Below are positions 1-8,469 of a stretch of 33,720 bases of DNA, in pieces. Numbering within the stretch: position 1 is the first letter of the stretch; every line of letters starts with the position of its first letter. The position numbers and the translations under genes were made by a program. The DNA is taken from assembly GCA_002683575.1 (NCBI GenBank), contig NYTP01000127.1, positions 1 to 33,720 of the forward strand. Reading direction: 5' to 3'. The DNA is from Bermanella sp. GTDB lineage: Bacteria > Pseudomonadota > Gammaproteobacteria > Pseudomonadales > Oceanobacteraceae. The notes under the pieces are model-generated. The model worked only from the letters and a program-made list of their open reading frames with translations, searched no databases and was not told the origin of the DNA.

Positions 1-76
1 CTGGATTAGACGGGGTAGTAATGGAGATTGTATTAGTTGGCAATTGAATACCCTAATTAAAATTATACGAATATGC

Positions 77-403
77 CTAAGAGGACACCTCACAATTTAT
101 ATTGATTTTCAGCCTAATCACATGACGAAAGAACTTAGCCGATAATAGTGTTTCAGAACCTGGCGCCAATACAACTCTACGAATGACATCCTGCTCTGGA
201 CCAGAATGAAATACACCCTTGCAATCCAGTAAATCATTGGACGTATTTTCAAGTTCAATCGCTGCTAAGTTACCAATGTAGCTTGCATCCACCCGAATAC
301 CGACATCTCTATAATTTCCATCAAGATCAATCGGTAAAAAATCACCATATGTATTCGCACAACTTGTAAAAATTAATAACATCAACCATGACCATAACTT
401 CAT
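77..403 (-). CDS. Small secreted protein, probable lipoprotein, unknown function
   Basis: A 108-residue protein with a short hydrophobic N-terminus (residues 3-14) followed by Cys15 in the context IFTSC. This could be a lipobox, although Phe at -3 is atypical, so ordinary signal peptidase I cleavage is also possible. The mature part is small and predicted to be beta-rich, with two cysteines (61 and 104) that could form a disulfide. The central pattern (ELEN..., a Cys, then GPE, then RRVVLAPG and a basic C-terminal RHVIRLK stretch) resembles short periplasmic proteins of Pseudomonas-like bacteria. Some of those carry a misleading 'phosphoglycerate kinase' name; nothing here looks like a kinase. 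An AGGTG ribosome-binding site lies seven bases before the ATG. The gene stands alone downstream of the glyA terminator. Function unknown. Confidence 0.7.
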   Translation of the reverse strand: MKLWSWLMLLIFTSCANTYGDFLPIDLDGNYRDVGIRVDASYIGNLAAIELENTSNDLLDCKGVFHSGPEQDVIRRVVLAPGSETLLSAKFFRHVIRLKININCEVSS

Positions 404-493
404 TTTAATTCACCTATATGAAAATTTTATTAGAACCTTAACCCTTAAAGCAAAGTTATAACAACACGGATTGAGTGTCGATTAAATAATAAA

Positions 494-526
494 AAACCGC
501 GATAGCCTTTAAGCTAATCGCGGTTT
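494..526 (-). terminator. Rho-independent terminator of glyA
   Basis: An inverted repeat (AAACCGCGAT-AGC against GCT-AATCGCGGTTT, one bulged base, six-base loop) is followed on the minus strand by a run of T. It lies about 40 bases past the glyA stop codon and before the small lipoprotein gene, so it should end glyA transcription. Confidence 0.85.
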
Positions 527-564
527 CTTTAACACTTTTTATAAAGCGTGAAGCTACTAACCAA

Positions 565-1827
565 TTAAGAGTAAACTGGTAATGTCGCGCAAAGTGCTTT
601 CACTTTCTCACGTACAGTAGCGGCTACTTCGTCTTTGTTGCCATTTTCTAGGCTATCCAGTACGTCGCAGATCCAACCGGTTAGCTCACGAGACTCCGCT
701 TCTTTGAAGCCACGGCTCGTGATCGCAGGCGTGCCGATACGAAGACCAGAGGTGACGAACGGAGAACGCGGATCGTTAGGTACCGAGTTTTTATTAACCG
801 TGATGTACGCTTCACCTAGGGCCGCATCAGCATCTTTACCTGTGTATTCTTTGCCGATTAAATCAACTAAGAATAGGTGGTCGTCTGTACCGCCAGAAAC
901 GATATTAATACCACGAGAAATAAACACTTCAGCCATGGCTTGCGCGTTTTTCACCACTTGCTGTTGATACGCTTTATATTCATCGCTCATGGCCTCTTTG
1001 AAGCAAACCGCTTTACCGGCGATGACGTGCATCAATGGGCCGCCTTGAGACTCAGGGAACACCGCAAAGTTAAGACGCTTGTTAAGCTCTTCGTCTTCTT
1101 TGGCTAGAATCAAGCCGCCACGAGGGCCGCGTAAGGTTTTGTGCGTAGTGGTCGTCACAACATCAGCAATACCTACTGGAGATGGGTAAACACCTGCAGC
1201 CACTAAGCCTGCAATGTGAGCCATATCGACGAAAAGGTAAGCACCTACTTTGTCCGCGATTTCACGGAAGCGATTCCAATCCACGATACGAGAGTATGCA
1301 GAGAAACCGGCGATGATCATTTTTGGTTTGTGCTCAAGGGCTAGGCGCTCAACATCAGCGTAATCGATTTCACCGGTTTCAGGGTGAAGACCATACTGAA
1401 TGGCATTGTAGATACGACCAGAGAAAGATACCGATGCACCGTGAGTTAAGTGACCACCATGGGCCAAGCTCATACCTAAAATCGTGTCGCCAGGCTTACA
1501 TAGGGCCATGAATACTGCTGCGTTCGCTTGTGAACCTGAGTGCGGCTGAACGTTGGCGTATGGCGCACCAAAAAGCTCTTTGGCACGATCAATGGCCAGC
1601 TGTTCAATCACGTCAACGTGCTCACAACCACCGTAGTAACGCTTGCCTGGGTAGCCTTCCGCGTATTTGTTAGTTAGCTGGCTGCCTTGGGCTTCCATGA
1701 CACGAGGGCTAGTGTAGTTTTCAGAAGCGATCAGCTCGATGTGGTGCTCTTGACGCACATCTTCTGCTTGCATGGCTTCCCATAGCGCTGGATCAAAATC
1801 CGCAATGTTCATGTCTTTTTTGAACAT
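565..1827 (-). CDS. glyA: Serine hydroxymethyltransferase
   Basis: A PLP enzyme that interconverts serine and glycine with transfer of a one-carbon unit to tetrahydrofolate. It is cytosolic and the main source of C1 units. The 420 residues match the family length (E. coli 417) and align with E. coli GlyA almost end to end from memory. The N-terminal [30 protein letters not shown] and AHGGHLTHG segments are present. The PLP-lysine motif [14 protein letters not shown] is at about residue 230. A GGGGA ribosome-binding site precedes the ATG. The gene is monocistronic, with its own terminator at 494-526 and a plausible sigma70 promoter about 85 bases upstream. I see no PurR or MetR site that I would trust. 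Confidence 0.98.
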   Translation of the reverse strand: MFKKDMNIADFDPALWEAMQAEDVRQEHHIELIASENYTSPRVMEAQGSQLTNKYAEGYPGKRYYGGCEHVDVIEQLAIDRAKELFGAPYANVQPHSGSQANAAVFMALCKPGDTILGMSLAHGGHLTHGASVSFSGRIYNAIQYGLHPETGEIDYADVERLALEHKPKMIIAGFSAYSRIVDWNRFREIADKVGAYLFVDMAHIAGLVAAGVYPSPVGIADVVTTTTHKTLRGPRGGLILAKEDEELNKRLNFAVFPESQGGPLMHVIAGKAVCFKEAMSDEYKAYQQQVVKNAQAMAEVFISRGINIVSGGTDDHLFLVDLIGKEYTGKDADAALGEAYITVNKNSVPNDPRSPFVTSGLRIGTPAITSRGFKEAESRELTGWICDVLDSLENGNKDEVAATVREKVKALCATLPVYS

Positions 1828-1912
1828 AATAGTCCCCGTGATTCAGTTAAATGATAAAGCTGGTGAGTCCTAGATTAGCCTATTTAGGCCAAGCTAAGAG
1901 GAATTGGGCATC

Positions 1913-1941
1913 ATTGTACATCAAGCACACAGGGCTGGCAC
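1913..1941 (-). promoter_or_regulatory. Candidate sigma70 promoter of glyA
   Basis: On the minus strand a GTGCCA -35 (1936-1941) is separated by 17 bases from a TACAAT -10 (1913-1918). This gives a leader of about 80 bases before the glyA ATG. The spacing is ideal and the hexamers match consensus at 4 and 5 of 6 positions. It is inferred from sequence only. Confidence 0.4.
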
Positions 1942-2010
1942 TTGAAAGGGTATCAAGGGGAATGGAGGATTGTTCATATAGGCCAGTCTTCAAAGGGTTT
2001 AACCCGCTTT

Positions 2011-2039
2011 AAGCCCAAATAACGCCATGTATTGGGCTT
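2011..2039. other. Inverted repeat in the glyA / GGDEF-EAL gap
   Basis: AAGCCCAA (2011-2018) and TTGGGCTT (2032-2039) form a perfect 8-bp stem with a 13-base loop, about 40 bases past the stop codon of the GGDEF-EAL gene. There is no T-run on either side, so it is not a canonical intrinsic terminator. It may act as a 3' mRNA-stabilising stem. The rest of the 252-base gap (1828-2079) holds only the glyA leader and promoter. Confidence 0.35.
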
Positions 2040-2079
2040 GGTGGTGGCACATTAATAAAGCAAACGGGTTATAAAAAAT

Positions 2080-5000
2080 CTAGTCCATATACGCTTCATG
2101 CTCGGCATCCAAAAAGTCATGGGCCAGAATATCCGCCGTCACCGGATAGCTGTACATATAGCCCTGCACTTTATGACAGCCCACCTGCTGTAAAAAGGCT
2201 TGTTGCTCTTGTTTTTCAACCCCTTCGGCGATCACCCCTAACCCTAGGTTATTGGCCATGGCCACTATGGTACGGGTGATCTGTGCGTCTTCTTGGTTAT
2301 CCGGTAAGTTATTGATAAAGCTTTTATCGATCTTTAAGTTATTCACTGGGAACTGTTTTAAATAACTTAAAGACGAGTAACCCGTACCAAAGTCATCTAT
2401 GGAAAGCTGGAATCCCATGGCACGGGCTTCATTAAGCACCGCCAGTGCACGGTCTACATCGTCCATTAGAATACTTTCTGTCAGCTCCAGCTCGATCAGC
2501 TCTGGGTCAACACCGGTTTCATCCACAATGCGGCAAATACGATCCAGCATTTGTGCATCCTTAAATTGACGAGCACTTAAATTCACCGAAAGCTTGGGCA
2601 CGATAAATCCAGCCTCCTGCCAATCAATGATTTGCTCGCACGCCGTACGCAACACCCACTCCCCAATGGGCACAATTAAACCCGTTTCTTCTATGACCGG
2701 AATAAAGGTATCTGGCCCAACCACACCAAAACCAGGACGACGCCATCTGAGTAACGACTCAATACCGCAAATTTTGTTTTCGATTGTATCCCACTGAGCT
2801 TGGTAGAATAATTCAAACTCATTACGTCTTAGGGCAAGGTGCAGGTTGTTTTCAAGCTCTAAACGTTCCATGGCATGAGTATTCATATTCTCGGCATAAA
2901 ACTGCACATTATTTTTACCCATGGCCTTGGCATGGTACATGGCGGTATCTGCATTTTTTAATAGATCCATACCGCTGTCTGCGTTTTCAGGGAATAAAGC
3001 GACCCCAACGCTGCAACTTAAATACAGCTGCCTATCTTCAATTTTAAATGGCTGCACCAGTTGCGTTAGAATGCGCTCAGATACTTCAACGGACTCCATA
3101 ACCGCTTCTTCCGTATCCGTTAATCCTGACATGATCACGGTAAATTCATCACCACCGATTCGCGCTACCAAGTCCTGTGGACGAATGGCATTACTTAATC
3201 GTTTAGCCACTTCTTTTAATACTTGGTCGCCAACTGGATGCCCCATACTGTCATTGATCGGTTTAAAGCGATCTAGATCAATAAATAAAAGTGCAATAAT
3301 TTGTTTTTTGTTGAGCATTAAGCGCTCAAGTGTTTCATGCATTTGTGAGCGATTCGGCAGTCCTGTCAAACCATCAAAATAGGCCAGCCTTTCGATTCTG
3401 GCTTCCGTTATTTTTCGCTCAGCAATGTCAGAGGAGATAATAATATGGCTTTGTACTGCCCCGTCCTCATCCTTTAATGCTGTAATACCAGTCCAACTTG
3501 GGCGCACTTCTTGGCGCTTATTAATGTATTGCAACTCACCTTGCCAATAGCCATCTTCCTGCAGTGACGACTTCATCTCTTTGATGGTTTCTTGTGAGGT
3601 AGAAGGGGATAACAATATAAATGGTTTATTGTTCATCACATCATTCGGCTGATACCCAGACAAGTGGGTAAAGGCTTTATTCACTCGACTAATGTGGCCA
3701 TTGGCTTCTGTTACTATGATGGATTCAGATGAGTTCTCAAATACTTCTGATGCTGTGCGCGCTTCTTTTTCAATAAAACGCTTTTGTGTAACATCTCGCC
3801 CAGTTGCCAAAATACCTTCAACATCATTCGCTTCGTTGCGCAAAATGCTGCTTTGGATTTCCAGTATCATGGGTTCACCGTTTGCCGCGAATACATCCAC
3901 ATCAAAGGTGCGAACGCAATCTTTAACCCCTTGGACGGCTAACGCTAAATCATCATGACATTGCCTTTTTAAATATTGAAAACTGGTTTCAGTAAGAATA
4001 TTCACCAAGCCATTTTTCAACACACTTACTGAATCATGGCCAAGAATGCGATGCACTGAAGAGCTGATATAATTGAGTTTTAGATGACTATCTAGTGTGA
4101 ATACAATATCTAACATGCTCTCTGCTAAAAGACGATAACGCCTTTCACTATGAGAGAGCTGTTCCTTAGCGAACTCCTCATCCGTAATATCACGAGCTGA
4201 ACCTACATAATAACGATTCTCTTGAAGGTCTCCTCGAGTAAAAATAGTGTCGCGAAAACGCATGATCCGCCAGCTACCATCATTGTGTTTTACTCTGGCA
4301 TTGGTTTCGTTAACTTGACCAGGCTCTAATGTTTTAAGTGCTGATTCAGCCGGGTCAACTTTTGCGATATCGTCTTTATGTAACAAGTCACTCCAGTGAC
4401 CGATCTGTTTGATTTGCTCCGGTGTGTAACCAAGTAATTCACCAATGTGGCGACTATTATAAATCGTTTCTTTGTTATTGAGATCATTAACATAAATAGG
4501 ATCGGGTAAAGACTCAATTACACTGGCCCAAAAATTTTCACTTTCTTTTAGGGCCATCTCTGCCGAAATACGATCACTAATATTAATAAAACTTAACAGG
4601 GCTTGATCTTTACCCACACTATCCAGTGTACCGTTAACCAAATAGTAATGTTGCAGACCATCAAGGGATGTGAATTTTATTTCGGTACTAAAACGCGTTT
4701 GATTTTCATGAATTTTTTGCGCGATGTCGATCATCAAGTCTTTATTATAAAGCTTAAATAATTCACTAATCTTTCCGAGTATTTCACTTTTGCTAGCACC
4801 ATTATAAATTTTTAGAGCGGCATCATTAATGTCAATTAAGTGGAAAGACGAACGCAATGCAGTAAATTCTTTAGGGTGATTTTGAATATAATCATAAACA
4901 TTATGATTATTTATATTTGCTAGCCACTCGCGCACCAATGAAATATCTATGTGCCACATACCAATACCGCTGCCGTTATATAGTGCGCGATAACGCGATC

Positions 5001-6285
5001 GACTAATATTCAACAAATCATGATCAGCGGCTTGACGACTCACATCTCTTATCACCCAGATAACAGTGGGTACCGTTTTCTCTAAATAGGAAAAGTGTTT
5101 ATTAATATCCAGAGTTACCAATTTACCATCAACGTCCACTAAAACTTCACCAAAGTGAGTTAAGCCCGGTTCCTCGCTTTTATCCGTCCAGGCTTTTAAC
5201 CAAGGCAAACCTTCAAAGGGAAAAACTTTTTGAATGGATTTACCAATAACAGAATCAATTTCTTTTATATTTAACCAACGCCCAGCTGAGCTGTTACAAA
5301 AAATAATTTTGCCTTTTAATGTTGTGGTGATGACCACTTCGTCAATGCAATCAAGGGCTTGTTCAGCACGCTGGGACTTGCGATTGAACCGTGCTAACTT
5401 CTGTCCGCTGTCATTTTTAATACGACCAATCACACGTAACGTAACCAGTGCCAGCACCACATACAAAGCAAGAAAAAATACTTTAGGCACAAGCAAACTC
5501 ATCAACTGACTTTTAAAGTAGCCTTCTTTTTTTACCGCAACAAACTGCCAAGGTGTCCCTTCAACCATTGTTGCTCCCAGGACAGCTTGCTGATAATCCT
5601 GAATGTATCGAGATTGGCTCAAAGTATTGGACGCCTGTGCTTTCATAATAATCTGGCCCGTGCGTGTATCCGCTAGCAATATGTGAAAGCTGCCAAAGTT
5701 ATTTTTATCCAATATTTGGTCATATACATGGATATTACGATTCACCACGAAGTAAGCAGACTTATCGATATAAGGCTTAAGATCGTAAATAAAACTCACA
5801 CTGATACCTACGTCAGAGGGCTGTGCAAACAATGATATAGGCCTGCCTTGAGAGACAAGGGTTTCGCTAATAAACGCGGCAATATGATCCACTTCCCCTG
5901 CGAACAAAGGAGCAGCATCTGAGGATACAAGCGCTAATGAAGGGTTAAACAGGTAGTAGCCATGGTAATCCTCCAAGGCTCGCTTTAATGACTGTGTTAA
6001 TGACGATGTGTCGCTGTGTATTTCACCAGACTCCAGTTCTGCTAAGACTGAAGGAAATTGAGCAACAATGGAGGCAATACTGTTCTTTTGCGCATAGATA
6101 TTATTGGCCGTTTGCTTTGCTAAACTGGATAAGGCGTTATCCACAACATGCTGGTTGTGTGACTGAGCGCTGGCATATTGAATATAAAAAGACGCGACCT
6201 GAGTGGCCAATAGAAATAAAAAGAACAGTACCAGCAATAATCGAACGGAATCTTTTTTTATTGTTATTAGTCGATCAATCAACAT
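2080..6285 (-). CDS. Membrane-anchored multi-PAS diguanylate cyclase/phosphodiesterase (GGDEF-EAL)
   Basis: A 1401-residue c-di-GMP signalling protein. Layout: TM1 (about 15-35), a periplasmic sensor region of about 225 residues, TM2 (263-287), then five PAS-like domains (roughly 308-415, 430-575, 583-703, 713-835, 842-958), GGDEF (965-1130) and EAL (1140-1390). The GGDEF motif is intact (GGDEF, 1044-1048). An RxxD inhibitory site (RPQD, 1035-1038) lies five residues before it, so product inhibition is likely. The EAL signature reads ESL (1176-1178), keeping the metal-binding Glu. The NLSARQF, LELTES, DDFGTGYSS, KID and AEGVE motifs are all present, so phosphodiesterase activity looks possible. 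An AGGGA ribosome-binding site precedes the ATG. It diverges from ettA. No known orthologue name can be assigned, and the ligand of the periplasmic domain is unknown. Confidence 0.93.
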   Translation of the reverse strand: MLIDRLITIKKDSVRLLLVLFFLFLLATQVASFYIQYASAQSHNQHVVDNALSSLAKQTANNIYAQKNSIASIVAQFPSVLAELESGEIHSDTSSLTQSLKRALEDYHGYYLFNPSLALVSSDAAPLFAGEVDHIAAFISETLVSQGRPISLFAQPSDVGISVSFIYDLKPYIDKSAYFVVNRNIHVYDQILDKNNFGSFHILLADTRTGQIIMKAQASNTLSQSRYIQDYQQAVLGATMVEGTPWQFVAVKKEGYFKSQLMSLLVPKVFFLALYVVLALVTLRVIGRIKNDSGQKLARFNRKSQRAEQALDCIDEVVITTTLKGKIIFCNSSAGRWLNIKEIDSVIGKSIQKVFPFEGLPWLKAWTDKSEEPGLTHFGEVLVDVDGKLVTLDINKHFSYLEKTVPTVIWVIRDVSRQAADHDLLNISRSRYRALYNGSGIGMWHIDISLVREWLANINNHNVYDYIQNHPKEFTALRSSFHLIDINDAALKIYNGASKSEILGKISELFKLYNKDLMIDIAQKIHENQTRFSTEIKFTSLDGLQHYYLVNGTLDSVGKDQALLSFINISDRISAEMALKESENFWASVIESLPDPIYVNDLNNKETIYNSRHIGELLGYTPEQIKQIGHWSDLLHKDDIAKVDPAESALKTLEPGQVNETNARVKHNDGSWRIMRFRDTIFTRGDLQENRYYVGSARDITDEEFAKEQLSHSERRYRLLAESMLDIVFTLDSHLKLNYISSSVHRILGHDSVSVLKNGLVNILTETSFQYLKRQCHDDLALAVQGVKDCVRTFDVDVFAANGEPMILEIQSSILRNEANDVEGILATGRDVTQKRFIEKEARTASEVFENSSESIIVTEANGHISRVNKAFTHLSGYQPNDVMNNKPFILLSPSTSQETIKEMKSSLQEDGYWQGELQYINKRQEVRPSWTGITALKDEDGAVQSHIIISSDIAERKITEARIERLAYFDGLTGLPNRSQMHETLERLMLNKKQIIALLFIDLDRFKPINDSMGHPVGDQVLKEVAKRLSNAIRPQDLVARIGGDEFTVIMSGLTDTEEAVMESVEVSERILTQLVQPFKIEDRQLYLSCSVGVALFPENADSGMDLLKNADTAMYHAKAMGKNNVQFYAENMNTHAMERLELENNLHLALRRNEFELFYQAQWDTIENKICGIESLLRWRRPGFGVVGPDTFIPVIEETGLIVPIGEWVLRTACEQIIDWQEAGFIVPKLSVNLSARQFKDAQMLDRICRIVDETGVDPELIELELTESILMDDVDRALAVLNEARAMGFQLSIDDFGTGYSSLSYLKQFPVNNLKIDKSFINNLPDNQEDAQITRTIVAMANNLGLGVIAEGVEKQEQQAFLQQVGCHKVQGYMYSYPVTADILAHDFLDAEHEAYMD

Positions 6286-6378
6286 TGTTTTCCCTGCCTA
6301 GTTTGCGTTTAGCTGCCTAATCTATTAATTTGCAGCTATTCCTAGCATTACCACCCATCTTAAGGGCACTTACAGCTT

Positions 6379-8043
6379 ATGGCTCAGTACGTTTATACAA
6401 TGAATCGAGTGGGGAAAGTGGTTCCCCCAAAACGCGAAATCCTTAAAAACATTTCCCTATCCTTCTTCCCTGGCGCCAAAATTGGCGTATTAGGTTTGAA
6501 CGGGGCGGGTAAATCTACCTTACTGCGCATTATGGCAGGGGTGGACACAGAATATAACGGTGAAGCGCGTCCACAGCCAGACATTAACATCGGTTATTTG
6601 CCACAAGAGCCGGAATTAGACCCAAACAAGGATGTTCGTGGCAACGTACAAGATGGTTTACGTGAATTATTCGATGCCATGGCAGAGCTTGACCAAGTCT
6701 ATGCAGATTACGCGGACCCAGAAGCCGACTTCGACAAACTGGCCAAAAAACAAGGTCGCCTTGAAGCCATCATCGAAGCAAACGATGGACACAATATTGA
6801 TAACATTATGGAGCGCGCCGCTGAAGCCTTGCGCCTTGCCCCGTGGGACGCAGACGTCACCAAACTGTCCGGTGGTGAACGCCGCCGTGTGGCTCTATGC
6901 CGCTTATTATTAAGCAAGCCTGACATGTTACTGCTCGACGAACCCACCAACCATTTGGACGCACAGTCCGTCGGTTGGTTAGAGCGCTTCTTAGAAGACT
7001 ACCCTGGCACCGTTGTGGCCATCACCCACGATCGCTACTTCCTAGATAATTGTGCTGAATGGATTTTAGAACTTGACCGTGGCCACGGTATCCCGTTTGA
7101 AGGTAACTACACCAGCTGGCTTGAACAAAAAGAAGCTCGCCTTGAGCAAGAGCAAAAGCAACAATCGGCCTTAGATCGCACCATCAAACACGAATTAGAG
7201 TGGGTACGCTCGAACCCAAAAGCGCGCCAAGCAAAAAGCAAAGCGCGTCTTGCCCGCTTTGATGAATTAAACAGCCAAGAAACACAAAAGCGTAACGAAA
7301 CCAGTGAAATCTTTATTCCACCTGGTGAGCGCCTAGGTGATCTAGTAGTGGAATTTGACGGCGTCAGCAAAAGCTTTGGCGATCAGCTATTGATCGATAA
7401 CTTCAGCGCAAAAATTCCACCGGGCGCCATTGTGGGTGTAATCGGTGCCAATGGTGCCGGTAAGTCCACCTTGTTCCGCATGGTGGCTGGGGTTGAGCAA
7501 CCGGATACGGGTGAGATTCGCATTGGTTCCTCTGTTAAAACCGCATTTGTTGAACAGTTACGCGACCAGCTAGATGACAACAAAACCGTTTGGGAGTGCA
7601 TCAGCGATGGTCACGACCAATTACAAATTGGAAACTATGAAACCAGCTCTCGTGCTTACTGTGGTCGTTTTAACTTTAAAGGGAATGATCAGCAAAAACG
7701 CGTAGGCGAGCTATCCGGTGGTGAGCGTGGTCGTCTTCAGTTGGCTTGTGTATTAAAGCAAGGCGCCAACATGCTTTTACTCGATGAGCCTTCCAATGAC
7801 TTGGACGTGGAGACCCTACGTGCTCTGGAGGAAGCCCTGCTGAACTTCCCAGGTTGTGCTATTGTTATTTCACATGACAGGTGGTTTTTAGATCGTATTG
7901 CCACCCACATTCTTGCGTATGAAGGTGAGAGCCAACTGTATTTTATGGAAGGTAATTACCAAGATTATATGGAAGATCGCAAGCGTCGCTTTGGTGCAGA
8001 AGCTGACCAGCCTAAACGCATCAAGTACAAGCGTTTAAATTAA
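6379..8043 (+). CDS. ettA: Energy-dependent translational throttle protein EttA (ABC-F ATPase)
   Basis: A soluble ABC-F protein that binds the ribosomal E site and gates the first peptide bond according to the ATP/ADP ratio (known for E. coli EttA). The 554 residues (E. coli 555) hold two ABC domains joined by a basic helical linker (about 245-305). Domain 1: Walker A GLNGAGKST (39-47), signature LSGGE (163-167), Walker B with DE at 187-188. Domain 2: Walker A GANGAGKST (about 356-364), LSGGE (445-449), Walker B ending in Glu470. Glu188 and Glu470 fall at the E. coli catalytic positions. There is no transmembrane segment. A modest AAGGG ribosome-binding site lies about 12 bases upstream. The PilZ gene follows after 31 bases and is probably cotranscribed. 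Confidence 0.97.
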   Translation: MAQYVYTMNRVGKVVPPKREILKNISLSFFPGAKIGVLGLNGAGKSTLLRIMAGVDTEYNGEARPQPDINIGYLPQEPELDPNKDVRGNVQDGLRELFDAMAELDQVYADYADPEADFDKLAKKQGRLEAIIEANDGHNIDNIMERAAEALRLAPWDADVTKLSGGERRRVALCRLLLSKPDMLLLDEPTNHLDAQSVGWLERFLEDYPGTVVAITHDRYFLDNCAEWILELDRGHGIPFEGNYTSWLEQKEARLEQEQKQQSALDRTIKHELEWVRSNPKARQAKSKARLARFDELNSQETQKRNETSEIFIPPGERLGDLVVEFDGVSKSFGDQLLIDNFSAKIPPGAIVGVIGANGAGKSTLFRMVAGVEQPDTGEIRIGSSVKTAFVEQLRDQLDDNKTVWECISDGHDQLQIGNYETSSRAYCGRFNFKGNDQQKRVGELSGGERGRLQLACVLKQGANMLLLDEPSNDLDVETLRALEEALLNFPGCAIVISHDRWFLDRIATHILAYEGESQLYFMEGNYQDYMEDRKRRFGAEADQPKRIKYKRLN

Positions 8044-8070
8044 CGAGGGTAGGCTCCTCGTTAGAGGAGC
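8044..8070 (+). promoter_or_regulatory. Alternative hairpins masking the PilZ ribosome-binding site
   Basis: GCTCCTC (8053-8059) and GAGGAGC (8064-8070) form a perfect 7-bp stem with a GTTA loop. The 3' arm is the Shine-Dalgarno sequence of the PilZ gene (GAGGAG, five bases before the ATG). A second stem is also possible: CGAGG (8044-8048), directly after the ettA stop codon, pairs with CCTCG (8056-8060). That pairing would use up the masking arm and free the ribosome-binding site. The two folds exclude each other. A ribosome finishing ettA would also open the masking hairpin. Translational coupling is therefore likely (inference). Confidence 0.6.
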
Positions 8071-8074
8071 TAAT

Positions 8075-8443
8075 ATGTCTGAACATCGCCATTTCACTCG
8101 CATCTCGTTTGATGCTCAAACCACGGTCAGCCAAGGGAATCACTCTTGGCCCGTAGATTTAATCGATATCAGCCTCAACGGCGTTTTATTTAAGCAACCG
8201 GATGTCTGGAGCATTCATCCGGGCAATCCACTGATGATCGACATTCGGCTGGCTGATCACACCCATATCAAAATGGAATGTAATCTAGTGCACACCACTC
8301 CAATTTACGTGGGCTGCCAATGCAGTTTTATTGATGTGGATAGCATCACGCTGCTTAAGCGCTTAGTGGAATTAAACGTAGGTTCTGACGAGTTTATTGA
8401 GCGTGAGCTTGCTGCATTGATCAACGAACAAGCTGATGCGTAA
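8075..8443 (+). CDS. PilZ-domain protein, probable c-di-GMP receptor
   Basis: A 122-residue protein consisting essentially of one PilZ domain. The two c-di-GMP-binding motifs are intact: RxxxR (RHFTR, 5-9) and DxSxxG (DISLNG, 31-36), separated by the usual interval. The beta-barrel strands run to about residue 105, followed by a C-terminal helix. There is no signal peptide or membrane segment, so it should be cytosolic. It lies 31 bases downstream of ettA. Its GAGGAG ribosome-binding site is in a hairpin, so its synthesis probably depends on ettA translation. The large GGDEF-EAL gene on the other side of ettA is a possible source of its ligand (inference from proximity only). It may be a YcgR-like effector without the N-terminal YcgR domain. 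The target is unknown. Confidence 0.88.
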   Translation: MSEHRHFTRISFDAQTTVSQGNHSWPVDLIDISLNGVLFKQPDVWSIHPGNPLMIDIRLADHTHIKMECNLVHTTPIYVGCQCSFIDVDSITLLKRLVELNVGSDEFIERELAALINEQADA

Positions 8444-8450
8444 TCACTCA

Positions 8451-8469
8451 CCCTAGATAATTTCTAGGG
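8451..8469. other. Hairpin at the convergent PilZ/radA junction
   Basis: CCCTAGA (8451-8457) and TCTAGGG (8463-8469) form a perfect 7-bp stem with a 5-base loop. It overlaps the last codons and stop of radA and lies just after the PilZ stop. No T-run follows on either strand, so termination is possible but weakly supported. Confidence 0.35.

Noticed and set aside
1-76. Left edge of the window
   Set aside because: No open frame, promoter or hairpin that I would support.
635-967. Open frame of 110 codons on the plus strand inside glyA
   Set aside because: It is antisense to a strongly conserved gene, has no recognisable domain and no convincing ribosome-binding site.
2011-2039. Inverted repeat as an intrinsic terminator of the GGDEF-EAL gene
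   Set aside because: The stem is good, but neither strand has a T-run after it; kept only as an unassigned inverted repeat.
2921-3382. Open frame of 153 codons on the plus strand inside the GGDEF-EAL gene
   Set aside because: Its translation is low in recognisable structure and lies opposite the conserved GGDEF motif region; a coding shadow.
6303-6331. Promoter for ettA (TTGCGT, 17 bases, TAATTT)
   Set aside because: The -10 matches consensus at only three of six positions; not distinguishable from AT-rich background.
8451-8469. Convergent hairpin as a bidirectional terminator for PilZ and radA
   Set aside because: The stem is perfect but has no T-run, and it lies within the radA stop region; support is too weak for a terminator call.
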